NCBI RefSeq assembly: GCF_036346855.1
Contig: NZ_CP107841.1
Location: forward strand, 3,786,001 to 3,850,000
Source of the DNA: Streptomyces europaeiscabiei
GTDB taxonomy: Bacteria > Actinomycetota > Actinomycetes > Streptomycetales > Streptomycetaceae
Length of the DNA: 64,000 nucleotides
Reading direction: 5' to 3'
Within the stretch, counting starts at the first letter, position 1. Every line of letters starts with the position of its first letter. The position numbers and the translations under genes are program-made. Shown here in pieces: positions 24,737 through 33,489 of the stretch. Under the pieces are notes generated by a model. It saw nothing but the letters and a program-made list of their open reading frames with translations. It made no database searches and had not been told where the DNA came from.

Positions 24737-25435
24737 GTGCGAGGGGTGCGTCGCGTTCGAATGGTGCGTACAGGGGTGCTCGTGGCTGCCGTCGCGCTGG
24801 GCGTCGCCGCGCTCTCGGGGTGTCAGGCCTGGTCGGGCGGCGTGGGCGAGGAGTCCGAGGAGCGGACGACCACGACGGCGCCGGCCCTGCCGTCCGGGTA
24901 CGGGACGGTGTTCCTCGGGGTCGACGAGTGCAGTTCGTTCGGGACGACCAGCTTCACCGAGGTGCCCTGCGCGGGCGAGCGGGCCGCCGCCCGGGTCGTG
25001 GCGCGGCACGACGGCCGGGTCGGGCAGGGGCCGCTCTGCCCGCCGACCACGGACTTCGTCCTCCACATCAGCGTGTCCCGGTCCTCCTTCGGCGAGTCCG
25101 GCGAGTCCGGCGAGTCCGGCGAGTCCGGCGAGTCCGCCGAGGACGAGGACGGCGACGGGTCCGTGCCGCAGGGGTACGCCTGTATGCGCAAGCTCCAGCC
25201 GCCGCACCCGGGCGACCCCGGTGGCGGGGGCGGCCCCCGCACGATCGTCGGCGACTGTGTCTACGGCGCCGGGCAGGGCGAGGTCCGCGAGACGGCCTGC
25301 GACGGCAAGGGCAGGCACGATCCGGAGTACGAGGTGACGACGGCCGTCGACGCGAGGGCGCAGTGTCCGGCCACGACCGATCTGTATGTGCGGTTGGGCG
25401 GGAACCGGCCGGTGGGGTGCGCGGTGCCGGTGTGA
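24737..25435 (+). CDS. Putative lipoprotein with Gly-Glu-Ser repeats
   Basis: Secreted protein of about 232 residues. The N-terminus is basic (RGVRRVRMVRT), then hydrophobic, ending in a lipobox LSGC, so it is probably a surface lipoprotein. The mature part has several Cys residues that could pair, and a GES tripeptide repeat (five copies, about residues 118-132) encoded by 9-bp repeats at about 25091-25135, followed by an acidic run. No known domain was recognised. The start is uncertain: GTG 24737 has GGGGGG upstream; ATG 24761 and an earlier in-frame ATG at 24677 are alternatives. It ends at a strong hairpin shared with the convergent peptidase gene. Confidence 0.75.
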   Translation: MRGVRRVRMVRTGVLVAAVALGVAALSGCQAWSGGVGEESEERTTTTAPALPSGYGTVFLGVDECSSFGTTSFTEVPCAGERAAARVVARHDGRVGQGPLCPPTTDFVLHISVSRSSFGESGESGESGESGESAEDEDGDGSVPQGYACMRKLQPPHPGDPGGGGGPRTIVGDCVYGAGQGEVRETACDGKGRHDPEYEVTTAVDARAQCPATTDLYVRLGGNRPVGCAVPV

Positions 25436-25453
25436 GAGGGACCGGACGACGGC

Positions 25454-25494
25454 TGAGCCCCGGTGCCGCCGTACAGGCTCGGCACCGGGGCTCA
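25454..25494. terminator. Strong bidirectional terminator hairpin
   Basis: TGAGCCCCGGTGCC (25454-25467) pairs exactly with GGCACCGGGGCTCA (25481-25494) around a 13-base loop. It lies between the ends of the lipoprotein gene and the convergent S37 peptidase gene and should stop both transcripts. Confidence 0.85.
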
Positions 25495-25533
25495 ACTCAC
25501 GTGCGAGGCAGGCCGGTTACGGCCGCAGACCGG

Positions 25534-26964
25534 TTACGGCCGCAGCGCCGGCTCCCGCTCGACATCACGCTTGTCGAGCTTGGAGTCGAACTTCGCCAGC
25601 GGCTTCGCCTTGCTCGGGTCCGCCTGGACGGTGGCCGGGGCGACGCCCGCCCACTTCAGGATCCGGGCCGTGGCCAGGTCCTTCTGCGCCTCGACCAGGC
25701 CGGCGACGTTGGCGCCGTGGTTGGCGCCGGGTGCCGTGAAGACGTACGAGTCGCGGGCCTTCTTGCCCAGGTGGAACGGCTCGGCGCCCCACGGGTCGTT
25801 CTGCCCGTAGACGAAGAGCATCTGCTTGGCGTTGTCACGGACCCAGGTGTCGACGTCCCGCATCGCGTGCTGCTGGAACTTCATCTCGATGTCCCGCGGG
25901 ACGAAGTTCCGGGGCGGCTGGTAGCCGTAGCGGATGTACTTCTTCTCGATGTGCGGGAACTGGATGTCGGGCGCGCCCAGCTGCGTACCGGCCTGGTAGT
26001 AGTACGGCGTGTACTGCTCCAGGCCCTGGTCGGTGTAGGCGGAGAAGCCGGAGATCGTGTCGATGGACGTCCAGATCTCGTCGTCCGTCGCGGCCTCGGC
26101 GTCCTTCGGGATGGCGTCGCTGTCGCAGTCCGCGAGCTTGCTGTACTGCCAGAAGCCCCACACGTAGTCGAGGACGACCGCCTCGTACGCCTTGTCGAGG
26201 CTGCCGACCGTGTCGAAGGTGTAGCCCTCGGCGGCGACGACCTCCGCGTACTTCTTCTCCAGCGGCTCACGCCGGACGAGCGCCTCGCGCTGCACGGCGT
26301 TCAGCCGGTCGCGGCACTCCTTGGTGCCGACGTTCGCGAAGAACCGGTCGTACGCCGAGTCCTCCTTGTTGACGACGTCGTTGGGGGCGACGTACGCGAC
26401 GACGCCGTCCATGTCGTGCGGGTAGAAGCGCTCGAAGTAGGTGGCGGTCATGCCGCCCTTCGAGCCGCCCGTCGAGATCCACTTCTTGTTGTAGATCTTC
26501 CTCAGCGCCCTGAAGATCCGGTGCTGGTCGCTGGCCGCCTGCCAGATGTCCAACTTGGACCAGTCGGCCGGGTCGGGGCGGGACGGGTTGAAGAAGCGGT
26601 ACTCCATGGAGACCTGGTTGCCGTCCACGATCTGCGTGGGCTCGCGGCGGCCGGGGTTCGTGGAGACGTTGTAGCCGCCGGTGTAGAAGACCGTCGGACG
26701 GGCCGTGTCCTTGTGCAGCACCGTGATCCGCTGCTGGAACGTGCCCTTCTTCGGGTTCCTGTGGTCCACCGGCTGGGTGAAGTTGAGGACGAAGAAGCGA
26801 TAGCCCGGGTACGCCTTCTCCTGGACCAGGCTCATGCCCCGTACCCCGAGCAGTCGGTCCTTGATGTCGGCGGCGTCCGACCCCGCGGCGGTGGCCGCCC
26901 CCGCCGTGCTCAACGTGCCAATGAGCACCACGAGCGACAGCACCCATCTGAGTGCTTTGCGCAT
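25534..26964 (-). CDS. Secreted S37-family tripeptidyl aminopeptidase
   Basis: Secreted serine peptidase of 476 residues resembling family S37 (Streptomyces PS-10 type), alpha/beta-hydrolase enzymes that remove N-terminal tripeptides from extracellular proteins. A Sec signal peptide (MRKALRW, hydrophobic core, AATAAG) is present. The nucleophile Ser is in STGGSKGGM (near residue 168). Later motifs include FVYGQNDPWGA, with a candidate catalytic Asp, and APGANHGAN, with the candidate His. The start ATG has GGGGAGAAAC upstream. It is a single gene ending at the shared hairpin at 25454-25494. Confidence 0.9.
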   Translation of the reverse strand: MRKALRWVLSLVVLIGTLSTAGAATAAGSDAADIKDRLLGVRGMSLVQEKAYPGYRFFVLNFTQPVDHRNPKKGTFQQRITVLHKDTARPTVFYTGGYNVSTNPGRREPTQIVDGNQVSMEYRFFNPSRPDPADWSKLDIWQAASDQHRIFRALRKIYNKKWISTGGSKGGMTATYFERFYPHDMDGVVAYVAPNDVVNKEDSAYDRFFANVGTKECRDRLNAVQREALVRREPLEKKYAEVVAAEGYTFDTVGSLDKAYEAVVLDYVWGFWQYSKLADCDSDAIPKDAEAATDDEIWTSIDTISGFSAYTDQGLEQYTPYYYQAGTQLGAPDIQFPHIEKKYIRYGYQPPRNFVPRDIEMKFQQHAMRDVDTWVRDNAKQMLFVYGQNDPWGAEPFHLGKKARDSYVFTAPGANHGANVAGLVEAQKDLATARILKWAGVAPATVQADPSKAKPLAKFDSKLDKRDVEREPALRP

Positions 26965-27163
26965 GCGTTTCTCCCCTTTGCAGCAGCTGTGCGCCGGAAG
27001 CTATCGGAGCCACGGTCGGGGCACCAGGGAAGAAAGGGGCCAACTGGACTGCTTCCAGCCGCAGATGGGAGGGATAGGGAAAACCCTGTGTGGCACACCC
27101 ATCCGCCAGAGGCCCGGGAGGCGGCGGCCCGGTGGGCATGGCGGGCGTGGCGGGCGTGGTGGT

Positions 27164-27541
27164 TCAGCGGAGGATCCATCCCGAGTCGTACGTCTTGCCG
27201 CCGGCCCGTGCGTTGATCCACACGGCGCGTCGGCCCGCGTGCACGGTCACGGGACCGGCGGGGTGTTTCTTGTTACGCACCCACTGGCCGCCCCAGGCCC
27301 GGATGCGCACGGTCCCCTTGCGGGCCTGCTTCCGGGGCACGAGCACGGCGCACACATACCGGCCGCCCTTGCGGTACACCCGTACGGTCCCGGTGTCGAA
27401 GGTCAGCGTCCGCACCTTGCGTCCGCCGCAGGACGCGGCGGCTTCCGCGCTCGCCGGCGGCCCGGCCAGTGTCAGCAGCCCGGCGGTCGTCAGCACGGCC
27501 AGTCCGAGCGTCATTTGCCGACGTATCCCACGCCTGCTCAC
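27164..27541 (-). CDS. Small secreted protein of unknown function
   Basis: Secreted protein of 125 residues. The N-terminus (SRRGIRRQ, hydrophobic core, PASAEA) is a signal peptide cut near residue 34. The mature part of about 90 residues is basic (many Lys/Arg), beta-rich (VRTLTFDTGTVRVYRKGG) and has two Cys, likely one disulfide. No family was recognised. GTG 27541 follows GGGAGGGG at a good distance; an internal ATG at residue 10 is less likely. It lies between the ABC exporter and the S37 peptidase on the same strand, with a gap on either side. Confidence 0.75.
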   Translation of the reverse strand: MSRRGIRRQMTLGLAVLTTAGLLTLAGPPASAEAAASCGGRKVRTLTFDTGTVRVYRKGGRYVCAVLVPRKQARKGTVRIRAWGGQWVRNKKHPAGPVTVHAGRRAVWINARAGGKTYDSGWILR

Positions 27542-27634
27542 TACTGCCCCTCCCGCTACACGCCCGTACTGATGTACGGACGCATGACCCCCTCGAACGG
27601 TTGCCCGCTCAGGGGGACACGCTACGAAGGGCCC

Positions 27635-30600
27635 CTACGGCTTCAGAACCGGCTCGCCCACGAAGGTCCGCCAGAGTTCCGCGTACCGGCCGTCGCGGGC
27701 CAGCAGTTCGTCGTGGGTGCCGTCCTCCGTGACGCGGCCGTGGTCCATGACGACGACGCGGTCGGCTCGGGCGGCCGTGGTGAGGCGGTGGGCCACGACG
27801 AGCGTCGTACGGCGGCCGGCGAGGCGGTCGGTGGCGTGGTTGACCTGGGCCTCGGTGGCCAGGTCCAGGGCGGCCGTCGCCTCGTCGAGGAGCAGGATGT
27901 CGGGGTTCACCAGCTCGGCGCGGGCCAGGGCGATCAGCTGGCGTTGCCCGGCGGAGAGGTTGCGGCCGCGTTCGGCGACCTCGTGGAGGTAGCCGCCGTC
28001 GAGCGTGGCGATCATGTCGTGGGCGCCGACGGCACGGGACGCGGCCTCCACCTCGGCGTCGGTGGCGGCGGGGCGGCCGTAGGCGATGGCGTCCCGGATC
28101 GTGCCCTGGAAGAGGTACGCCTCCTGCGGGACGACGCCCAGGCGGTGTCGGTACGAGGTGAGGTCGAGGTCGCGCAGGTCGGTGCCGTCGACCGTGACCC
28201 GGCCGCCGGTGGGGTCGTAGAAACGGGCGACGAGTTTGACGAGCGTCGACTTGCCGGCGCCGGTCTCGCCGACGAAGGCGACGGTCTGCCCGGCGGGGAT
28301 CGACAGCGCCACACCGCTCAGGGCCGCTTCCCCTTCGAGGTCGGCCCCGTACGCGAAGTCCACGTCCTCGAAGGTGATGTCGCCGCGCAGGGAGACCACC
28401 TCCCGGGGCTCGGAGGCCGCCTTCGTCGACGTCGGCTCCTGGAGGAGTTCCTGGATGCGGCCCAGGGAGACGGTGGCCTGCTGGTAGCCGTCGAAGACCT
28501 GGGAGAGCTGCTGGACGGGGGCGAAGAAGAGGTCGATGTAGAGGAGGTAGGCGACCAGGGCACCGGTGGTGAGGGTGCCCGCGTCGACGCGGTGGGCGCC
28601 GACGACCAGGACGGCCGCCGCGGCCGCCGAGGACAGGAACTGCACGAACGGGAAGTAGATCGAGATCAGCCACTGGCCGTGGACGCGGGCCTGGCGGTAG
28701 CTGTCGCTGCCGGCCGCGAACCGCTCGCCCCCGTCACGCTCGCCCCGGAACGCCTGCACGATCCGCAGCCCGGCCACCGACTCCTGCAGGTCCGCGTTGA
28801 CCACGGAGACCCGCTCACGGGCCAGCTCGTACGCCTTCACGCTCGCCCGGCGGAAGAAGACCGTACAGACGATCAGCGGGGGGAGCGTGGCGAAGACGAC
28901 GAGGGCGAGCTGTACGTCGAGCACGAGCAGGGCACCCATGATGCCGAAGAAGGTGACGACGGAGACGAAGGCCGTGACGAGGCCGGTCTGGAGGAAGGTC
29001 GAGAGAGCGTCGACGTCCGTCGTCATCCTCGTCATGATCCGGCCCGTCAGCTCCCGCTCGTAGTAGTCGAGTCCGAGGCGCTGCAGCTGGGAGAAGATCT
29101 TCAGACGGAGGGAGTACAGGACGCGTTCGCCGGTTCGGCCGGTCATGCGCATCTCGCCGATCTGGGCCGCCCACTGCGCGATGACCGCGAACAGGCCCAG
29201 CAGGGACGCGGCCCAGACCGCGCCCAGGGCCGCCTGCGAGACGCCCTCGTCGATGCCGTGCCGGATCAGCACGGGCAGCAGCAGGCCCATGCCCGCGTCG
29301 ACGGCGACGAGCGCCAAACTGATCAGAAGGGGCGGGCCGAAGCCGCGCAGCAGCCGCTTCAGGCCGTACGACTCCTCCGGCGCGACCGCGCGGGCCTCGT
29401 CGATGCCGGGGGTGTCGGTCGCCGGGGGCAGCGCTTCGACCTGGGCGAGGAGTTCGGGGGTGGCGGGGGTGCCGTCGAAGGCGGTGTCGCGGGGCTCCCG
29501 GTCCCCGGTCCACAGCCGGGGCGTGATGCCGCGCTCGGCGTCGAACTCGGCGTCCAGTTCGTCCCGTATCGAGTCCCGTACGGCGGTGTCGTCGGCCTTG
29601 GTGAGGGAGGTCGGCGGGACGTGCCCGGGTGAGACGCCGCCGAGTTCGTCCGGGTCGGTGAGCAGCCGACGGTAGAGGGCGGAACGGCGCTCCAGTTCCT
29701 CGTGGGTGCCGATGTCGCCGAGGCGGCCCTCGTCGAGGACGGCGATGCGGTCGGCGAGGTTGAGGGTGGAGCGGCGGTGGGCGATCAGGAGGGTGGTGCG
29801 GCCCTCCATGACGTGGGTGAGCGCCTCGTGGATCTCGTGCTCCACGCGGGCGTCCACGGCGGAGGTCGCGTCGTCGAGGACGAGAAGGCGGGGGTCGGTG
29901 AGGATCGCGCGGGCGAGGGCGACGCGCTGGCGCTGGCCGCCGGAGAGGGTGAGGCCGTGTTCGCCGACCTTGGTGGCGTAGCCGTCGGGCAGCTCGGCGA
30001 TGAAACGGTCCGCCTGGGCGGCGCGGGCGGCGGTCTCGATCTGCTCGTCGGTCGCGTCCGGACGGCCGTACGCGATGTTGGCGCGGACCGTGTCGGAGAA
30101 GAGGAAGGAGTCCTCGGGGACCAGGCCGATCGCGGCGCGCAGCGAGTCGAGGGTCAGCTCGCGGACGTCGTGGCCGCCGATGAGGACGGCGCCGCGGGAC
30201 ACGTCGTAGAAGCGTGGGAGGAGGAGGGAGACGGTGGACTTGCCGGAGCCGGAGGAGCCGACGACGGCGAGGGTCTCGCCGGAGCGGATCTCGAAGCTGA
30301 GGCCGTCGAGGACGGGGGTGGTTCTGCCGTCGGCGCCGTCATAGCCGAAGGACACGTCGTCGAACTCGACGGTCGCGGGCGCGTCGGCGGGCAGCGTCTT
30401 CGTGCCGTCGTCGAGCGTGGGCTCGGTGTCGATCAGCTCCAGGACGCGCTCGGTGCCGGCGCGGGCCTGCTGGCCGACGGTGAGGACCATGGCCAGCATG
30501 CGGACGGGGCCGACCAGCTGGGCGAGGTACGTGGAGAACGCGACGAACGTGCCGAGTGTGATGTGCCCGCGCACGGCCAGCCAGCCGCCGAGCGCCAGCA

Positions 30601-31387
30601 TGGCGACCTGGCCGAGGGCGGGGACCGCCTGGAGGGCGGGGGTGTACCGGGAATTGAACCGGATGGTGCGCAGCCGCCCCGCGAAGAGCCGCCGCCCGAC
30701 CTCCCTCAGCTTCCCGGTCTCCTGCTCCTCCTGCCCGAACCCCTTCACCACGCGTACGCCGCTGACGGCGCCGTCGACCACGCCCGCGACGGCGGCGGCC
30801 TGGGCCTGGGCGTACCAGGTGGCGGGGTGCAGCTTGGTGCGGCTGCGCCCGGCGATCCACCACAGGGCGGGGGCGACGGCGATCGCGACCAGGGTGAGCG
30901 GCAGGGACAGCCACGCCATGATCACGAGGGAGATCAGGAACAGCAGGATGTTGCCGATGGTCATCGGCAACATGAAGAGCAGGCCTTGGATCAGCTGGAG
31001 GTCGCTGGTGGCACGGCCGACGACCTGCCCGGTGGACAGCTCGTCCTGCCGCCGCCCGTCGAGGCCGGTGATCGTCCCGTACATCTCCGTCCGCAGATCG
31101 TGCTGGACGTCGAGGGCGAGGCGGCCGCCGTAGTAGCGGCGGATGTAGGTGGAGACGTACACGAGGAGGGCGGCGCCGATCAGGGCCGCCGCCCAGGGGC
31201 CCATGTCCCTGGTCCTGTCCCCGATCACGTCATCGATGATCACCTTGGTGATCAGGGGGACCAGCGCCATCACCGCCATACCGGCGAGGGACGAGCCGAG
31301 GGCGAGGATCACGCCCTTGGGATACCGCCAGGCATATCCGGCCAGTCTGCGCGCCCAACCTCGGTCGCCCCCCTGCTGCGCTGCCAC
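27635..31387 (-). CDS. Fused two-module ABC exporter
   Basis: Multidrug-type ABC exporter of 1250 residues with membrane domain, ATPase, membrane domain, ATPase in one chain. Module 1: six helices (about 20-310), Walker A GSSGSGKST (near 380), signature LSGGQRQR, Walker B followed by LDDATSAVD. Module 2: helices (about 660-945), Walker A GETGAGKST, signature LSAGQRQL, Walker B LLLDEATAALD. The Asp in place of the catalytic Glu in module 1 makes that ATP site degenerate, as in asymmetric heterodimeric exporters. GTG 31387 has AGGAGGGC upstream, so the start is placed there. The substrate is unknown; drug or lipid export is the family role. Confidence 0.93.
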   Translation of the reverse strand: MAAQQGGDRGWARRLAGYAWRYPKGVILALGSSLAGMAVMALVPLITKVIIDDVIGDRTRDMGPWAAALIGAALLVYVSTYIRRYYGGRLALDVQHDLRTEMYGTITGLDGRRQDELSTGQVVGRATSDLQLIQGLLFMLPMTIGNILLFLISLVIMAWLSLPLTLVAIAVAPALWWIAGRSRTKLHPATWYAQAQAAAVAGVVDGAVSGVRVVKGFGQEEQETGKLREVGRRLFAGRLRTIRFNSRYTPALQAVPALGQVAMLALGGWLAVRGHITLGTFVAFSTYLAQLVGPVRMLAMVLTVGQQARAGTERVLELIDTEPTLDDGTKTLPADAPATVEFDDVSFGYDGADGRTTPVLDGLSFEIRSGETLAVVGSSGSGKSTVSLLLPRFYDVSRGAVLIGGHDVRELTLDSLRAAIGLVPEDSFLFSDTVRANIAYGRPDATDEQIETAARAAQADRFIAELPDGYATKVGEHGLTLSGGQRQRVALARAILTDPRLLVLDDATSAVDARVEHEIHEALTHVMEGRTTLLIAHRRSTLNLADRIAVLDEGRLGDIGTHEELERRSALYRRLLTDPDELGGVSPGHVPPTSLTKADDTAVRDSIRDELDAEFDAERGITPRLWTGDREPRDTAFDGTPATPELLAQVEALPPATDTPGIDEARAVAPEESYGLKRLLRGFGPPLLISLALVAVDAGMGLLLPVLIRHGIDEGVSQAALGAVWAASLLGLFAVIAQWAAQIGEMRMTGRTGERVLYSLRLKIFSQLQRLGLDYYERELTGRIMTRMTTDVDALSTFLQTGLVTAFVSVVTFFGIMGALLVLDVQLALVVFATLPPLIVCTVFFRRASVKAYELARERVSVVNADLQESVAGLRIVQAFRGERDGGERFAAGSDSYRQARVHGQWLISIYFPFVQFLSSAAAAAVLVVGAHRVDAGTLTTGALVAYLLYIDLFFAPVQQLSQVFDGYQQATVSLGRIQELLQEPTSTKAASEPREVVSLRGDITFEDVDFAYGADLEGEAALSGVALSIPAGQTVAFVGETGAGKSTLVKLVARFYDPTGGRVTVDGTDLRDLDLTSYRHRLGVVPQEAYLFQGTIRDAIAYGRPAATDAEVEAASRAVGAHDMIATLDGGYLHEVAERGRNLSAGQRQLIALARAELVNPDILLLDEATAALDLATEAQVNHATDRLAGRRTTLVVAHRLTTAARADRVVVMDHGRVTEDGTHDELLARDGRYAELWRTFVGEPVLKP

Positions 31388-31525
31388 GCCGGTGCCCTCC
31401 TGTTCGTCCTGGTCTCCGCAAGACACCAACGCGGCGGAAGAAGGATTTCATCCCGCCGCAATATTCGGGGGGCGCCTGACGGCTCGGGGTTCGGTTCGTC
31501 GGCGGGTGCTGGGTGCGGCGGGGCT

Positions 31526-31660
31526 GGGTGCGGCACGGGCCGGGTGCGGCACGGGCCGGGTGCGGCACGGGCCGGGTGCGGCACGGGCCGGGTGCGGCAC
31601 GGGCCGGGTGCGGCACGGGCCGGGTGCGGCACGGGCCGGGTGCGGCACGGGCCGGGTGCG
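31526..31660. repeat. 16-bp tandem repeat, eight full copies
   Basis: Units GGGTGCGGCACGGGCC start every 16 bases from 31526 to 31638, followed by a partial unit at 31654 that runs directly into the dispersed element. Copies are identical as far as read. The period is not a multiple of three, so it is non-coding in any fixed frame. Confidence 0.92.
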
Positions 31661-31754
31661 CAGTTCCCCGCGCCCCTGAAAAAGCAGGGACTGCGCCCCT
31701 TGCTTTTTCGACGGCCGCAGGGCTGTCCTCTTTTAGGGGCGCGGGGAACTGCGC
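31658..31754. repeat. Dispersed inverted-repeat element, copy 2
   Basis: GCGCAGTTCCCCGCGCCCCT (31658-31677) pairs perfectly with AGGGGCGCGGGGAACTGCGC (31735-31754). The spacer again contains AAAAAGC/GCTTTTT and a GC-rich inner stem. Same family as 22162-22302. It lies downstream of the broken MFS gene, where it could act as a terminator. Confidence 0.88.
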
Positions 31755-31843
31755 GACCGGCCCCCACCCAACCCGCGCTTTGGGGGTCGAAGGGGCGCAG
31801 CCCCTGGGATGGGACGGGTAGGGGCGGCAGGGGCGAGAAACGC

Positions 31844-32292
31844 CTACGCCGGACCTTCCTCCCGCTCCTGCTCCGTGGTGTCCACACCCCCCTCCGCCGG
31901 CTCCTCGTCCCGGCTGAACAGGCACACGAACACGCACCCGCAGCGATCAACGCGGCCACGTACCAGTTCGCGCCCGGCATGTCCCACGAGAGGGACGTGC
32001 CGAAGAGGATCCCCGCCGGCAGCGAACCGATCATGCTGCCGGCGCCGCGGAAGAAGTGCATGGCGCCCATGGCCTTGGCGAGCCGGTCGGCGGGGACCTT
32101 GCGGGTGACCCAGATGTCGAAGGACGGGACGAAGAGGATCTCGCGGAGGACGACGGTGACGCAGCCGACGACCACCCAGGGCGCGGAGCGGCCCGCGCCG
32201 AACGCCGTGAACGCCGCGAACGCCACGAACACCGCGAACACCGCGAACACCGCGAACACCGCGACCATGCCCGCCAGACCCAGCACCATCAC
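31844..32292 (-). pseudogene. C-terminal fragment of an MFS transporter, frameshifted
   Basis: The minus strand encodes the last third of a major-facilitator-like protein: hydrophobic helices, then FDIWVTRKVPADRLAKAMGA, FFRGAGSMIGSLPAG and a final helix WYVAALIAAGA. Full transporters need about 400 residues; here fewer than 150 remain. Near 31933 the frame must shift by one base to continue into a plausible acidic tail (SRDEEPAEGG) that ends at TAG 31844-31846; without the shift the frame runs into the tandem repeats. Near the N-terminus four 9-bp repeats encode AVF triplets. It begins 33 bases after the phytase-like gene. Confidence 0.65.
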
Positions 32293-32325
32293 CGCGCCGT
32301 GCGCTCCGGGACGCGAGGTATGGCG

Positions 32326-33429
32326 TCAGCGTGCCGGGGCCCCTGTTTCCACCGGTGTGATGGTCCAGGGCCTCTTCGTCGCCTCTGGCGCCACACGGAC
32401 CCGAAGCGAGTAGAACCGGGTGGTCTGTACGGCGTTCTGGTTGTCGTCGCTGACCAGCACCACGTTCAGCCGTCCCCCGGACCGCGAGGGCCCGGTGACG
32501 GCCATCCCCTCGATGTTGTCGAGCAGCGGATTCGGCTGGGGCTGCTTGGCGGTGGCGCCGAGGGAGGGGCAGTTCACGAGGTCGGCGAGGAGGGTCTTGC
32601 GGACGAGCCGTACGCCGTCACCGTCCTGCCCGGTGAGGACGTCGACGCCGCTGGTGTCGGTCGCGCCGCGCGTGTCGGCGGCATAGAGGCGAACCGTGTT
32701 GCCGACCCCGGCGGTGAAGCCCCGCTCCAGCACCAGCAGCCGCCCGCCCGGGAGGCCCGCCACCTCGACGACGCCGAGTCCGGTGTCGGAGCGGTAGCCG
32801 TACTGGGCCGAGAGCCTGAAGTCCCGTGCGCCGCCGTGGCGTTGCCAGGTCTGGAAGCGGACGGCCCCGGCGGTGTCGCCGCTGAGGGCGCCCTCCATCG
32901 AGGCGAGCAGGGTGCGCTCGCCGGGCAGGAGGGTGAGCCCCTCGAAGGTCTGGTTGGCGACGGCCCGCCCGGCCGGGGCGACCTTCAGCGCGTCGGGCAC
33001 GGGAAGGCTGCCCAACAGCCGCCCCCGCCGGTCGTACCGCCGTACGGACGGCTCGGTCTCGGAGGTGACGAGCCGGGTGCCGTCGCGGTCGACGGCCAGA
33101 CCCTCGGAGTCGAGCGCGGCACCGGTCTCCGTGGCGAGCGGGACGACGCCCCTCGGCCGGAGCGTGCGGCCGTCGAGGGTGAAGAGGGAGGAGCGGTCGG
33201 AGACGGCGAGGAGCGAGCCGTCGTGGTCGACGGCGAGGCCGGAGAGGTTCCCGACGAAGGTGCCCGCGTACGTCGTCTTGTCCAGGGCGTCGGAGTACGC
33301 CTCGATCGACACGGACGACGAACAGGCGTGGCTCCGCGCCGAGTCGGCGTGGACGGGCCCGGCGGCGGCGAAGGTGGTGGCCGCCGCCAGGCCTGCGGTC
33401 AGGGTCGCGACGAGGCTTCGGAGAGGCAT
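32326..33429 (-). CDS. Secreted phytase-like esterase domain protein
   Basis: Secreted protein of 367 residues with a Sec signal (MPLRSLVATL..., cut near AHA/HADS at about residue 29) and a single domain resembling the esterase-like activity of phytase family, a beta-propeller-type fold. Repeated strand motifs include LSGLAVDHDGSLLAVSD, SEGLAVDRDG and FEGLTLLPGE, and a late NIEGMAVTG, in which acidic residues could hold a metal ion. Two or three Cys may form a disulfide. It probably acts on phosphate or ester substrates outside the cell; the exact activity is not known. It is a single gene followed closely by the broken MFS gene. Confidence 0.85.
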   Translation of the reverse strand: MPLRSLVATLTAGLAAATTFAAAGPVHADSARSHACSSSVSIEAYSDALDKTTYAGTFVGNLSGLAVDHDGSLLAVSDRSSLFTLDGRTLRPRGVVPLATETGAALDSEGLAVDRDGTRLVTSETEPSVRRYDRRGRLLGSLPVPDALKVAPAGRAVANQTFEGLTLLPGERTLLASMEGALSGDTAGAVRFQTWQRHGGARDFRLSAQYGYRSDTGLGVVEVAGLPGGRLLVLERGFTAGVGNTVRLYAADTRGATDTSGVDVLTGQDGDGVRLVRKTLLADLVNCPSLGATAKQPQPNPLLDNIEGMAVTGPSRSGGRLNVVLVSDDNQNAVQTTRFYSLRVRVAPEATKRPWTITPVETGAPAR

Positions 33430-33489
33430 GGCGTCACCGTAGGACGACGCCGGTGATCCACGGATGGCCTCGCCGTGAACGTCCGGATA

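Larger units (their letters stand above)
31388..31843. other. Gene-free region made of repeats
   Basis: Between the ABC exporter start and the broken MFS gene the sequence consists mainly of a 16-bp tandem array (31526-31660) joined to the second dispersed inverted-repeat element (31658-31754). Open frames read the repeat as RAAPGPC-like or GAARAGCGT-like peptides in all phases and are not genes. Confidence 0.75.

Noticed and set aside
24820..27216. A 798-codon plus-strand frame over the S37 peptidase
   Set aside because: Antisense to a clear peptidase with catalytic motifs; it also passes through the shared terminator hairpin.
26834..32413. Two very long plus-strand frames (932 and 903 codons)
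   Set aside because: Both are antisense to the ABC exporter and consist of Val/Gly/Asp-rich shadow sequence; the second also runs through the 16-bp tandem repeat.
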